A DNA stretch of 64,000 nt from an uncultured Verrucomicrobiota bacterium (GTDB lineage Bacteria > Verrucomicrobiota > Verrucomicrobiia > Limisphaerales > UBA9464): NCBI GenBank assembly GCA_903939515.1, contig CAJAHH010000057.1:1-64000 (forward strand), in the 5' to 3' direction. This document shows positions 16,917 to 25,515 of this stretch, one piece after another. The notes under the pieces are model-generated. The model was not told the origin of the DNA and searched no databases. It saw only the letters and a program-made list of their open reading frames with translations. The translations under genes were made by a program, and so were the position numbers. Numbering within the stretch: position 1 is the first letter of the stretch; each line of letters starts with the position of its first letter.

Positions 16917-17882
16917 TCAGCAGGACATCCAGTTCTCGTGGAGAAAGACTCCCAGTTGGTCATCTGAGCTTCCGAAGTAGGTGGCACGATGCCCAGCCGC
17001 GCGGCGGACCTCGAGTCGAATCCGCGGAGCGATATGCTGCCGCTCAATTAGTTCTCCAGCGGTCGCTGCCTCGAGCCAAGCCGCGATTTGATCCGGATGT
17101 TGCTCCCCATCCGTCGTTTCCACCTGACGCGCGTCTTTGGCCTGGTAGGCGGCATCCACCAAGGCGGCCTCCAGGTGTTTGTCGAAATAAGTCCGCGCCA
17201 ACTGGTTGGACGCAAAGACGTCGGCCGTACTAATCCGCCCGTTGGTTAAAAAAACGAAGCCGACGGCATCCGGATAGCCCGAAATCAGTTTTGAAAAGTG
17301 ATCTTTAACCTCCAAGACCCGAGCCCGCATCCGGGGATGCTCCATCATCAACTGGTAGGAACTCGGCGAAACGGGCGAAGCCACGTCTCCTTCCAGATAT
17401 TTGGAAAGGTGTCCGTGGGACTTCGAAATGCTCGACCAGACACCGCTCTGGGATTTGCCCAACTTCGCCTGCATCAGCGCCTCCTTGGTCAGCATGCTAT
17501 CTGAACCCGAGAAACGGGAGACGTCTTCACCGCGCCGCTGAGCCCAACGCTGGCGCTCAACACAATACGCAGGGATCGGGAGACGTGAACCGGCGGGCAC
17601 GACAAGGTCTACCCCAAGTGTTCGATCCTGACGTCCTCCTTTGACGATTTCACCGGCCACAACCAGCAAGTCCTTGTCTGGCGACAGATTCTCAATCTCT
17701 AACCGGCCCACCGATCCGGTTTCGTGAACCACCACCACCTTTCTGGAGAGGGCCTCTGCGAGGGTCTCGAATTGACTGGGATCACACCGATCGGGGCCGT
17801 GCACGAGGTACACGGTGAGATCAGCTGAGTGATGCGGTCCGGTGATAGACTTGAAGGAGCGGGAAGAGGCTTCAGTGTTCAT
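16917..17882 (-). CDS. ARPP-1 (DUF6569) domain protein
   Basis: 321 residues from ATG 17882; a GTG at 17903 is an alternative start. The central core is typical of the ARPP-1 family: DLLVVAGEIVKGGRQDRTLG, then LVVPAGSRLPIPAYCVE and a following RW. ARPP-1 was named from genomic association with ADP-ribosylglycohydrolase and phosphatase-like genes and is predicted to act in NAD/ADP-ribose metabolism; its biochemistry is not established to my knowledge. Here it lies 49 nt downstream of a PARG-type glycohydrolase on the same strand, matching that reported association. It has no signal peptide, so it is cytoplasmic. The pair probably forms one operon. Confidence 0.87.
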   Translation of the reverse strand: MNTEASSRSFKSITGPHHSADLTVYLVHGPDRCDPSQFETLAEALSRKVVVVHETGSVGRLEIENLSPDKDLLVVAGEIVKGGRQDRTLGVDLVVPAGSRLPIPAYCVERQRWAQRRGEDVSRFSGSDSMLTKEALMQAKLGKSQSGVWSSISKSHGHLSKYLEGDVASPVSPSSYQLMMEHPRMRARVLEVKDHFSKLISGYPDAVGFVFLTNGRISTADVFASNQLARTYFDKHLEAALVDAAYQAKDARQVETTDGEQHPDQIAAWLEAATAGELIERQHIAPRIRLEVRRAAGHRATYFGSSDDQLGVFLHENWMSC

Positions 17883-17910
17883 GATCGATGAGCACCATCG
17901 CACAGCCTCA

Positions 17911-17925
17911 TGTCATTTGCTGTCA
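17911..17925. promoter_or_regulatory. Two direct TGTCA half-sites with operator spacing
   Basis: TGTCA TTTGC TGTCA lies in the gap between the glycohydrolase stop and the ARPP-1 start. The half-site and the 5-nt spacing equal those of the TGACA-N5-TGTCA palindromes of this island, but the arms are in direct orientation. It may be a weak secondary site or coincidence. Confidence 0.25.
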
Positions 17926-17931
17926 CCCCGC

Positions 17932-18819
17932 TTACCCAGCTTCTTCGATTTCAGAAAATGTGTCGCGGAATGGCCCAAGGGACCGTCGGTTTTCGGACCA
18001 ATCGGTAATGGCGAAAACCACTTCTTCAAAGACCCCACCGAAACGCCATTGAAGTGCCTCCCGAAAGTCGTGCGCCGTTCGGAAAGGATCGTTGCCAAAT
18101 GCCCCGCAGCCCCAGGCTCCAAGGACCAAACTGCGATATCCGAACGCGGCGGCAATCTCGAGCACCCGTTCAATTCGGAGTTGCAGTAGTTGGGCAGAGC
18201 GCTGCTCCCCTACCCGAGGCGCGTACGGAGCGGCACAGGTGAGGATGTCCAATGGCCACCACGGTATAGACACCCCTGCGTCAGTCCGAAAGACAGGAAC
18301 TCGCCGAGAAAGTATGGCCCAACTGGAGAATTCCGGCACCGGTTGCTGTCGATGAGACTCATACATGGGATCGTTTTCCAAGGTGGCGTGCAATGCACTG
18401 GACCGGCAGAGCACCTCCTCCTGCGCGCGCGCCCCGATCAGAAATCCCCCGCCCGGTTGGATTCCGTTGGCGAAATTCAGAGCCAAGGGACGGCGACCAG
18501 TCTGATGCAGGAGACGAGCGGCGACCAAGGTCGTCTGATTGGCAACTCGAACCCGAGTTAACTGAGATAACTGTCCAAAAGAAGGCGCAGGCAGTTTGGC
18601 GGTCGCGGGCAGGCTGAGCACGGATGCCTTGCAGGCAGCCACGGCATCACTCCAATCGGTGCGGGTTCCATCATTAAGCAGGTAGTATCCATTCCGAACG
18701 GCCTTTATCGCACTGCGACCCAACTCGGCAGCAAGAGGGCTGCCCAGACACAAGGTGGCACGATTTTCGTAAGCGAGTTGTTCAGAGTCGAGGCACTCGA
18801 CACAATTGATGAGTTTCAT
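17932..18819 (-). CDS. Bacterial-type poly(ADP-ribose) glycohydrolase (TIGR02452 family)
   Basis: 295 residues, close to the family's usual size. The catalytic signature of bacterial PARG macrodomains is intact: PGGGFLIGARAQEEVLCRSS, with Gly123-Gly124-Gly125, Gln133, Glu134 and Glu135. The preceding PLALNFAN strand and the later VLGAWGCGAFGNDP loop, typical of macrodomains, are also present. Such enzymes hydrolyse the ribose-ribose bonds of poly(ADP-ribose) and may act on related ADP-ribose adducts. No signal peptide is present. It is the first gene of a probable operon with ARPP-1. A perfect TGACA-N5-TGTCA palindrome lies 96 nt before the start, the same element as before both AAA/VWA operons, which suggests co-regulation. 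Confidence 0.92.
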   Translation of the reverse strand: MKLINCVECLDSEQLAYENRATLCLGSPLAAELGRSAIKAVRNGYYLLNDGTRTDWSDAVAACKASVLSLPATAKLPAPSFGQLSQLTRVRVANQTTLVAARLLHQTGRRPLALNFANGIQPGGGFLIGARAQEEVLCRSSALHATLENDPMYESHRQQPVPEFSSWAILSRRVPVFRTDAGVSIPWWPLDILTCAAPYAPRVGEQRSAQLLQLRIERVLEIAAAFGYRSLVLGAWGCGAFGNDPFRTAHDFREALQWRFGGVFEEVVFAITDWSENRRSLGPFRDTFSEIEEAG

Positions 18820-18915
18820 GGAGGGTTGTCGTTAGGACTCGGGAAACGTATTCCATTCGCACTGGAGCACCGGTACAGCCGTTTCCCCTGCCCGCTTCAG
18901 TTTGACAGGAAGCCG

Positions 18916-18930
18916 TGACATCCACTGTCA
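18916..18930. promoter_or_regulatory. Palindromic operator TGACA-N5-TGTCA before glycohydrolase gene
   Basis: TGACA TCCAC TGTCA, extended by three further pairs to CCGTGACA...TGTCACGG (18913-18933), is a perfect 8-bp-arm inverted repeat. Core and spacing match the site before copy A exactly and the site before copy B with one mismatch. Confidence 0.6.
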
Positions 18931-19010
18931 CGGTGCCATGTGCCTGTTCTCGGGGCGGTGATCAGAACCTCAGATTCGCCTCTCACAGACCAATTCTTAA
19001 TCAGCCGAAG

Positions 19011-19029
19011 GTCACAGGTTTTCTGTGAC
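19011..19029. promoter_or_regulatory. Inverted repeat GTCACAG-N5-CTGTGAC
   Basis: A perfect 7-bp-arm inverted repeat with a 5-nt spacer lies about 190 nt upstream of the glycohydrolase start. Its arms are the reverse orientation of the GTGAC element in the other operators. It may be a second binding site or an unrelated hairpin; no T-run follows. Confidence 0.35.
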
Positions 19030-19491
19030 TTGATGATACGGTTTGTCGCCATGAACCGTTACATTTCAGCCGTCGGGATCTCTGGGGGCGCAACAGTTTA
19101 CCCTTACCCGCGGGCAACCAGCGTCGCATCTGGCGTTCTTAAAAAATCGAGAATTGCCCCGGAAAGGGACTTTGCAGGGATCAAAAGCGACGGATATGCC
19201 CCGGCAATCCACACCGATGCAAACTCCGATCTTGTAGCCAATCTGGGGGAACCAGCAAATCAACCCGATAAGGCCGGCTCGATCACTCGAAGTACTCGCC
19301 AGTCATGCTGGCTCCGATCGCAACCAACCCCTGTGCAGGGCGCCCGGTGACACGGATTACGAAGCCGTGAGATCGACTCTCATCGCAAGAGGCAGGCTGG
19401 TTACCGGCCGAGGCCGTGGGTGGAGCGTCGCCTTTCCGACCGCGTAAGGGCCACTCGGGACATTGAGGGCGCTTTGCAGACGGGTAGAAAA

Positions 19492-19528
19492 AAGCCTCGG
19501 AGAACCGCTGTGCGGAACTCCGAGGCTT
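19492..19528 (-). terminator. Rho-independent terminator of the WYL regulator gene
   Basis: On the minus strand, AAGCCTCGGAG and CTCCGAGGCTT form a perfect 11-bp stem around a loop that itself contains CCGC/GCGG, followed by a run of six T residues. It ends 16 nt after the WYL gene stop. The pattern is a textbook intrinsic terminator. Confidence 0.85.
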
Positions 19529-19544
19529 GGCTTCGGCAGAAAAC

Positions 19545-20096
19545 TTAGACAGCAAACGCGATCGACTCCTTGCCCATCATCACCTTGGCGATCCGGTCAT
19601 TGGAGGTGGGCTTCGTCGGCTTCATCGACCGCTTCGAGGGGCCGAGGCACTCGACCTTGTCCAAGCGGAATGCCCTCAAGACCTGGCGATCCTCGATCGC
19701 CACATCTGCAATGAGAGTAGAACCGACGTAGTCCTGGAACTGACCGGTGAGTACCAACGGGCGTGCCTCGAGGATGCGGCGGCTGTTGAACGGGCGGATA
19801 AGCACCCAAGCACCCACATTGAGTGCCTTCAGCAGAAATTCCGTGTTAGGCGATTTCGAGGGTGACGCTACAAAAAAATCCCGGAGATCCGTCTCAGGGA
19901 GGGTTTTAAGCATCAACCCTTCCGGGCTGGCTTCGATATTTCGGTCGTACCCACGCAAAATACTGACGTAGCGTCGGACGGTTCGGGTAGAAATTTCAAG
20001 GTTTTCGGCAAGTTCACGGGCTTTCACGACCCGTGCGACATGTGATTTCAGGTATTGGTCAAGCTGGGACAAGCGGAGGAGGATTGGTTGCATCGG
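19545..20096 (-). CDS. Small helix-turn-helix/WYL-domain transcriptional regulator
   Basis: 183 residues from ATG 20096 (MQPILLRLSQLDQYL). A longer form from 20150 is possible but adds a sequence without similarity to regulators. Residues about 5-55 are an HTH_11/DeoR-type winged helix (ARELAENLEISTRTVRRYVS). The C-terminal part is a short WYL-like domain with the strand pattern WVLIRPFNSRRILEARPLVL and ending RAFRLDKVE. WYL domains bind nucleic acid or nucleotide ligands and WYL regulators often sit in defence or stress islands. The gene is monocistronic, with its own strong terminator. It is a candidate for the protein that reads the shared TGACA-N5-TGTCA sites; this is inference. Confidence 0.8.
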   Translation of the reverse strand, partial: PMQPILLRLSQLDQYLKSHVARVVKARELAENLEISTRTVRRYVSILRGYDRNIEASPEGLMLKTLPETDLRDFFVASPSKSPNTEFLLKALNVGAWVLIRPFNSRRILEARPLVLTGQFQDYVGSTLIADVAIEDRQVLRAFRLDKVECLGPSKRSMKPTKPTSNDRIAKVMMGKESIAFAV

Positions 20097-20527
20097 CGGA
20101 GGAAGTCGGATCGGGGACGGCCCGCTTCGTAGGAGGTACCTGCTCCGCACCGAATCAAGCTGTAGCGATCACGAACTTCACCAAGACCCTAGCATCGCTT
20201 TTCTTTTCTGGCAAGTTGTTTTGTGGTGTTTTTTTGATTTAACCATGATGCCAACCTGTTTCCAACACCATCTAAGCTCGACGCCCAAGCACGGGGCAGA
20301 CCAGTGGAGTTTCAAAAAACTAAGCATTTTGGGGAATTTTACCCCGGTTTAGCGCTGCTAGTAGACTGGATCCGCTTCCTAAATCAGCAACTCCCAGCAA
20401 ACGCCAAAAAAGCGGGCTAGCTCTGCAACGCACCAAGATTCCGTCTGAAATCAGTTGGCTCTCCTCTCAACGCCCACGGACATTCCCAGAGATTGAAGCC
20501 CTCTCTCCGGAAAATTTGACCGCCTCA
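20097..20527. other. Intergenic region between WYL gene and winged-helix gene
   Basis: About 430 bases with no supported gene. Composition shifts toward AT, with poly-T tracts near 20195-20240. This should contain the WYL promoter and the end of the copy B transcript. No hairpin with a T-run after the 20528 stop was found. Confidence 0.45.
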
Positions 20528-22171
20528 TCAAGCCGATATCTCAGAACTCTCTTGACCAAGGAGATCGCTACGCCGTTTCTTCTCAAAATCATAAAAATTT
20601 TGTTCAAGCGATTTATTCTCGCTCCTGAACCTATTTATTATTGATATCAATCCATCTATAGTGCGTCGCAATTCATCATTTTCTTGTTTCAGTTTCTTAT
20701 ATATGTATGAATGCCCCCCGAAGGATTTTAATTTTTCCTCATCCAATGCTCGACTACTTCTTCGGAAAGAATCCTTAGGATGTGATGGGTTCGCAACACC
20801 TCCTACGGCAGGGTGATTTGAAACAGTGTTCCACATATCCATTGAATCTGAAGTCCAGCCATCTTTTTGCTGGGTTGATTGTATTATATGAAAATCACTT
20901 TTACGCAACTTCATCAACCTTTCCGACACATCAACAGAGTCGTTATCATGCTGATTTCGATCAACTAAATCTTTTGACTGAGAGAGGAAATATTTCTCTT
21001 CAACATCGTTACAAGTGTTATTATTGACAAAAAATCGACCCGCAGAACATGATATTTGTTTATGAATTGAAACTCCAATCCTAATCAAATCTTCAGGGAC
21101 CACTTTCAATAGATCGTCCGCCATTGATAGGTACTCCCGCCATAACCTTTCGGCACAACGGTAACCTTGCTCGCTGACCCGCGCCGCCTTGCTGCGACCA
21201 CCCCAAGAACGCACTTGAACTAAGCCCAAGTTACCGTCGCCATCACCCAAGTGCTTGATGCATCGCGAAAAAACGGAGGTATTGACTCGGTGAGAATGGA
21301 CTAGATACCGGCTGATCTGATTAAAAGAGTAACATCCAAATTTGTCGTTTTCTATGTAAGAGTCTTTCGCATCAGAACAACTCGTAATACTCTCACTCAA
21401 GTATAACGCAAGAATAACTAATATGTCGGCCTCGTTGAGACTCAACTGATGGCGGATAGCGAGATCCTCACATGGCTGAGACAACTGTCTTCCTATTCGC
21501 AATACCGCAACCACTACGTCTAACGCTGACAACTCAACGGCACCATTCTGAAACTCAGTCAAATCTGATTTGTTTAATAAATTAACTGGACGACCGCTCC
21601 GAGAAATGTGTTGCGATTGAAGCACTCTTCTTAAATCCAACAAAACATTTTTATGAATTAACAACTGATTGTCTTTGCGATTTAAATCGCCTCCAAACGC
21701 CCAAGATTCACAGATAGAAGATAAATCAAATAGCAACCGATTCCATTGAATCAATCCTTGTTCACTGAATTGAATACAAGCGACCCGTTTGGGATCCTCA
21801 AGCCACTTGGAATCAGAGCATAAGAATCGAACTCTTCGATGGACGGTAGCCACCGAGATTCCCAATTCTTGTTGCAAACGCGATACTGTCACCTCTCCAG
21901 CAGTCTCTCGACTCAACGCATCAACTGCCAAAAGGAACTCAAAATCTTCGGTATCGAGAGCGTATCGATTCGATGTAAGGATGCCTGAGTCCAATGCCAG
22001 CAAGATCTCTCGACGCGCCTCAAAAAGGCTCACCAAAAAGTCAACACGGTGCGACTCGGGCAACGGTTCCAAAGATCCGATGAATTCTCCGCTCAACGTT
22101 GAGTTTGCCGTTTGCATTCGATGTAACGTACTTGCCAATTGAGAGCGAATCAACCCTTTGTCATTCAGCAT
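20528..22171 (-). CDS. Large AT-rich protein with two winged-helix regions and a coiled coil
   Basis: 547 residues. A probable winged helix lies at about 70-145 (TVSRLQQELGISVATVHRRV). A second MarR-like region spans about 245-345 (SLNEADILVILALYL, then YSFNQISRYL and a WGGRSKAARVSEQG wing). A polar, probably disordered linker follows at about 375-480, and the C-terminus (about 485-535) is a coiled coil (IYKKLKQENDELRRTIDGLI). There is no membrane segment. The gene begins 85 nt after the copy B VWA stop on the same strand, so it is probably the operon's last gene; copy A has no equivalent. Its composition is far more AT-rich than the three upstream genes, pointing to separate acquisition. It could regulate the island or tether the complex to DNA. 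Family unrecognised. Confidence 0.8.
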   Translation of the reverse strand: MLNDKGLIRSQLASTLHRMQTANSTLSGEFIGSLEPLPESHRVDFLVSLFEARREILLALDSGILTSNRYALDTEDFEFLLAVDALSRETAGEVTVSRLQQELGISVATVHRRVRFLCSDSKWLEDPKRVACIQFSEQGLIQWNRLLFDLSSICESWAFGGDLNRKDNQLLIHKNVLLDLRRVLQSQHISRSGRPVNLLNKSDLTEFQNGAVELSALDVVVAVLRIGRQLSQPCEDLAIRHQLSLNEADILVILALYLSESITSCSDAKDSYIENDKFGCYSFNQISRYLVHSHRVNTSVFSRCIKHLGDGDGNLGLVQVRSWGGRSKAARVSEQGYRCAERLWREYLSMADDLLKVVPEDLIRIGVSIHKQISCSAGRFFVNNNTCNDVEEKYFLSQSKDLVDRNQHDNDSVDVSERLMKLRKSDFHIIQSTQQKDGWTSDSMDMWNTVSNHPAVGGVANPSHPKDSFRRSSRALDEEKLKSFGGHSYIYKKLKQENDELRRTIDGLISIINRFRSENKSLEQNFYDFEKKRRSDLLGQESSEISA

Positions 22172-22256
22172 TCATAAACCATCTTGCGGGCTGTTTCCAG
22201 CGCAACGACGAGCAACCCTTCCGGAAAACGGGCGCGATGGTGGTGGGAAAGGTGCT

Positions 22257-23987
22257 CTAAGTCGCGACCTGTGACCCTCGGTCAAAATTCTGGATCGATG
22301 TTCGCGAGGCCTGGAACAGGATGCGGGTGAAGGCTCCGGCGATGTCTCGGGGGTGCAGGTTGGTCTGGCAGTGGGTGATGAAGTGGGCGAGTTTCTCCGA
22401 ACCGGGGCCCAGGCCCAGGCCGAGGACGTTGATCCCGTCGCGCTCCATCTCATCGACGCGGGCCTTGGGATCATCGTCATCCGAGGGGATGCCGTCGCTG
22501 AGCACCACGACGAACGGATCGGTGGTACCGAGGTGGAGCACCTGTTGGTGGACCTTGGACAGGGCCGCTGCCAGCAGGGTTCCACCCGACGCCGCCTGAG
22601 GTAGGCCGCCGATGCGTCCCTGAATCTCCTCGTCCAAGGGTTCATCGACGTCTAACAGCAGGCGGCAGCCTTCCGAGAAGGTGAAGATTGCCAAAGGGAT
22701 GCCGACCCGGTGACACACCTCGGCCAACAACACCGTCGCCCACTGCGCAGCATCGATGCCCTCACCCTTCATGGATCCTGAGACGTCCAGCAGCAGGGTG
22801 ATCGAAGCGTCATTGCGGACGGGCGGTTGCCGACGCTCCCATACTTGGTCGAGTCGTTCTGGATCGGCCTCGGCACTCAGGGCGGCACGGAGGTCCAACC
22901 GGGTTCCGGATCGCCTCGGGCCAATCCACACACGGTCGATGCGAGGATGCAGCAACCGCAGTACCTCGTCGCCCAATGGTTCGATGACCGAGGCCTGCGC
23001 CCTCTCGCAGGCACGGTAGGCCTCAGGATCGGATGGCCACCGGTCAGAAACCGACTCCTGAGAAGGAGTGGAATGGGAACTCCGACCCGGGCCGCGGATC
23101 CCTCTCCGTCCGAGGATCCAGGCCCGACTGCCGGCCCCGCCGAAGGCAGACTCGTCGGGCCCGAGATGCCCTTGATTCAACCAACGCTCCAGCCATTGCA
23201 TGAGCCGTCGCCCGCAAACGATGACCTGACCCGGCGGCTCGAATTCGTGGAGGACCGGGAGGAAGGCGGTCGTGAACTGATCCCACATCCGGAGCTGGCA
23301 GAGGCGCGTCTCCAACTCCCAGGTCTCGCGTCCCGCTGGCAATGGCATCTCGTCATAGACCGACGACATAGGGTGGTTCGAGAAGGCTTGCTGGATCGCT
23401 TCAAGCGACGTTTCTCCCCGCGGATAGGCTTGGCAGATGGCCTCTAAATGGGGCCAGACTCGGTCGACCAACGCCCGAATTTGTTCGTTGGCTGCCACGC
23501 CGGCCTCCCGGAACCACCATCGGTTCAACACCGCCGATATGAAGTAGGGCAGGCGATGGTGGTCGCGCACGACGCGGCTTTCGGAGGAGTACGGCACGCG
23601 CAGCAAGATATCGTTGTATTCAGTGATCAACGGCCGCGAGCCAGGGAATCGGGACTGGAGCCAGGTCTCGATGCGGCAGTCCTCCAACGCGTTGATCAAG
23701 GCGAAGATTGGGGGTTCCCGAAGGTAGGAATCCCGCAACAGCGGATGCAGTCGCGTGATCGCCGCATGGGCGCACTCATGCAGCACCAGGCCCTTATTGA
23801 AATTCCAGGACTGGGCGCGGAGCCGGTGCGCATCCATCGAAATCCGACGATCGCCGTGGGCATAGCTCCAACCGGAGCCCGCCGGGCCTTCGACCAACCG
23901 AAGGTCGGATTCCCGGGACACCAGACAGGCTAGTTGCCGCAGTTCCTCCAGCCTCTCCGGGTCGAGGGGATGCAGTCGCGAACTCAC
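22257..23987 (-). CDS. HExxH metallopeptidase-like plus von Willebrand A protein, copy B
   Basis: 576 residues, homologous over the full length to the copy A protein. The putative metal site is conserved: HECAH (70-74) and NALEDCRIE (Glu102, Asp103, Glu107), with the flanking GLVLHE and LITEYND also shared. The VWA domain near the C-terminus has MIDAS residues in LLLDVSGSMKGEG, SGGTLLAA and VVLSDGIPSD. The start overlaps the stop of the ATPase gene by 4 nt. Both putative active sites persist despite extensive divergence between copies, which argues that both are functional. It is followed by the AT-rich winged-helix gene rather than by a terminator. Confidence 0.88.
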   Translation of the reverse strand: MSSRLHPLDPERLEELRQLACLVSRESDLRLVEGPAGSGWSYAHGDRRISMDAHRLRAQSWNFNKGLVLHECAHAAITRLHPLLRDSYLREPPIFALINALEDCRIETWLQSRFPGSRPLITEYNDILLRVPYSSESRVVRDHHRLPYFISAVLNRWWFREAGVAANEQIRALVDRVWPHLEAICQAYPRGETSLEAIQQAFSNHPMSSVYDEMPLPAGRETWELETRLCQLRMWDQFTTAFLPVLHEFEPPGQVIVCGRRLMQWLERWLNQGHLGPDESAFGGAGSRAWILGRRGIRGPGRSSHSTPSQESVSDRWPSDPEAYRACERAQASVIEPLGDEVLRLLHPRIDRVWIGPRRSGTRLDLRAALSAEADPERLDQVWERRQPPVRNDASITLLLDVSGSMKGEGIDAAQWATVLLAEVCHRVGIPLAIFTFSEGCRLLLDVDEPLDEEIQGRIGGLPQAASGGTLLAAALSKVHQQVLHLGTTDPFVVVLSDGIPSDDDDPKARVDEMERDGINVLGLGLGPGSEKLAHFITHCQTNLHPRDIAGAFTRILFQASRTSIQNFDRGSQVAT

Positions 23988-25510
23988 TCTCCTTCCTCCA
24001 GCGGCAGTCCAGCGACCTCAGCGAGGCCGATTGCAGCTTTCCGGTCGGCGCCGGGCGAGAGCCTGTTGAGGTAAACTGTGGTTAGCACCGAGGCGAGCTG
24101 ACTCCGGGGACAGGCCTCGGGGAAACGGCGACGCATCGAGGCCCACAGGCGGGCGCAGGCTTCGAGGCTCCGTCGGGTGAAGACGTAGCGTTCGCGGCGC
24201 CCCCGACCGAGCGACGAGGCCCGCCCCCCTTCCCCGCCCGCCGAAGCCATGGCGAAGTGGAAACAGGCAATCATCGACAGGTAGTCCTCGATGCGCGGGA
24301 CCTCGGCCAACTCGGGCAGCAGCGGCTTGCCGGGCATCGCCTGATAGCAGACACGGCCCACCTGGAACTTGGGGTGGACTCCCTCGATGAGGAACCTCAG
24401 CTGAGCGACATACTCGGCCTCGCCAGGAGCATGGGCGAAATACCACTGGAGCCAGCGATCCCGGAACGCCGGGCTGAGGATAGACCGCCCCGAGTACTCC
24501 GCCGGGTTGAGCGTCGCGAACAGACGGAACTCCGGGTGCACCGGCAGACCGCCGGGACCCCACCGGGTGTGATCGCCTTCAGACATCAGGAGAGTGGACG
24601 GCGTCTCGAGAACGGGGTTGAGCCGTTCGATCACCTGCGGTTCCGCCAGGTTCAATTCATCAAGCAGCACCCAGGCTCCGGACCGCAGGGCCTGCGGAAT
24701 CACCCCCTCGGCGAAGCGCCAGGTGCGCTCCTGGAACCGCTCACGGGCGGCGATGAAGGTGCGCTCGGCCCACGTCAGCGGCCGCTGCGCAGCGAGCGCT
24801 TCGTCGAGGAGGGCTCGGGTCTCCTTGCGCAGCCGAGGACCGAGGGCGGCCAGTGAGGCGAGATCCCAATCCTCCCCGCCACGGGTGGGCACGTAACGAC
24901 CGATAAGTTCTCCAGTGTCGGTCTGGCCATTGAGGTTCAGACGCAGGACCGGCTGGCCCAGAAGGTGTGCCAACCAGAGCACCGCGGTGGTCTTCGAAGC
25001 CGCCGTGGTGCCCTCGAGGGCCGTCGGCATCCGCTCGACAACGCCTAGGGCAACCGCGCGGGCCGCTCTGAGGAAAGGCTCGTCTAGGCAAAGGTTGGCG
25101 AAGCGGTCGGCTTCCGGGCCGTCCGACGGCATGTCGCCGGTGCGGGGAACAACGACATCGAGGATTCGCACGAAGTCGGGGGTGATCTCGATGGCACTGC
25201 GCTCTGCGAGGGGCGATGAGGCGGTGACACTCTCAGCCGCTCCCGGAGACTCGAGGTCGGACCAATCCACGACCCTGAGCTGCCGCTGACGGGCCAGGGT
25301 GGCCACCTTGTCGGCCCCCGACGGACCGATGATGACGAGATCGGCGGCCTGCAGGCTCTGGACGAGTTGACCCCCGGCGCTGTTTACGAAGGCAATGGCG
25401 GGCGATTCATCGGCCTCGGTGAAGCCGCGCAACAAGATGCGACGGCCGTTAATGGTCTTGTTCACGGTGGGATCGGGGGTCTTCAAAATCGGGAGGTCAG
25501 AACTATCCAT
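23984..25510 (-). CDS. BRCT-like domain fused to midasin-like AAA ATPase, copy B
   Basis: 508 residues. Residues about 21-88 read like a BRCT domain: RRILLRGFTEADESPAIAFV, then GGQLVQSL, ADLVIIGPSGADKVA and LRVVDWSDLE. The AAA module is strongly similar to copy A: Walker A EGTTAASKTT (166-175, Lys173; Ser in place of the usual Gly), RLNLNGQTDTGELIGRYVP, Walker B WVLLDELNLAEPQ, sensor 1 ATLNPAEYSGR and AFRDRW as likely arginine finger. The Walker A and LDELNLA motifs are nearer to midasin than to ordinary MoxR. A BRCT domain on a bacterial MoxR/midasin-type ATPase is unusual; BRCT domains elsewhere bind phosphopeptides, DNA or poly(ADP-ribose). Confidence 0.88.
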   Translation of the reverse strand: MDSSDLPILKTPDPTVNKTINGRRILLRGFTEADESPAIAFVNSAGGQLVQSLQAADLVIIGPSGADKVATLARQRQLRVVDWSDLESPGAAESVTASSPLAERSAIEITPDFVRILDVVVPRTGDMPSDGPEADRFANLCLDEPFLRAARAVALGVVERMPTALEGTTAASKTTAVLWLAHLLGQPVLRLNLNGQTDTGELIGRYVPTRGGEDWDLASLAALGPRLRKETRALLDEALAAQRPLTWAERTFIAARERFQERTWRFAEGVIPQALRSGAWVLLDELNLAEPQVIERLNPVLETPSTLLMSEGDHTRWGPGGLPVHPEFRLFATLNPAEYSGRSILSPAFRDRWLQWYFAHAPGEAEYVAQLRFLIEGVHPKFQVGRVCYQAMPGKPLLPELAEVPRIEDYLSMIACFHFAMASAGGEGGRASSLGRGRRERYVFTRRSLEACARLWASMRRRFPEACPRSQLASVLTTVYLNRLSPGADRKAAIGLAEVAGLPLEEGE

Positions 25511-25515
25511 GGGTT

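Larger units (their letters stand above)
18820..19491. other. Intergenic region upstream of the glycohydrolase gene
   Basis: About 670 bases lacking a convincing gene. It contains the promoter region of the glycohydrolase gene, two inverted repeats described separately, an extra TGACA half-site at 18903-18907, and the terminator of the WYL gene at its right edge. Short frames here have no supporting motifs. Confidence 0.5.

Noticed and set aside
22172-22645. Minus-strand frame of 157 codons at the end of the copy B VWA gene
   Set aside because: It is out of frame with, and mostly inside, the VWA coding sequence, and its Arg/Ser/Pro-rich composition is typical of a shadow frame in GC-rich DNA.
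23448-23933. Plus-strand frame of 161 codons opposite the VWA gene, and similar frames opposite the AAA and HEAT genes
   Set aside because: All are antisense to well-supported coding sequences and have no recognisable domains.
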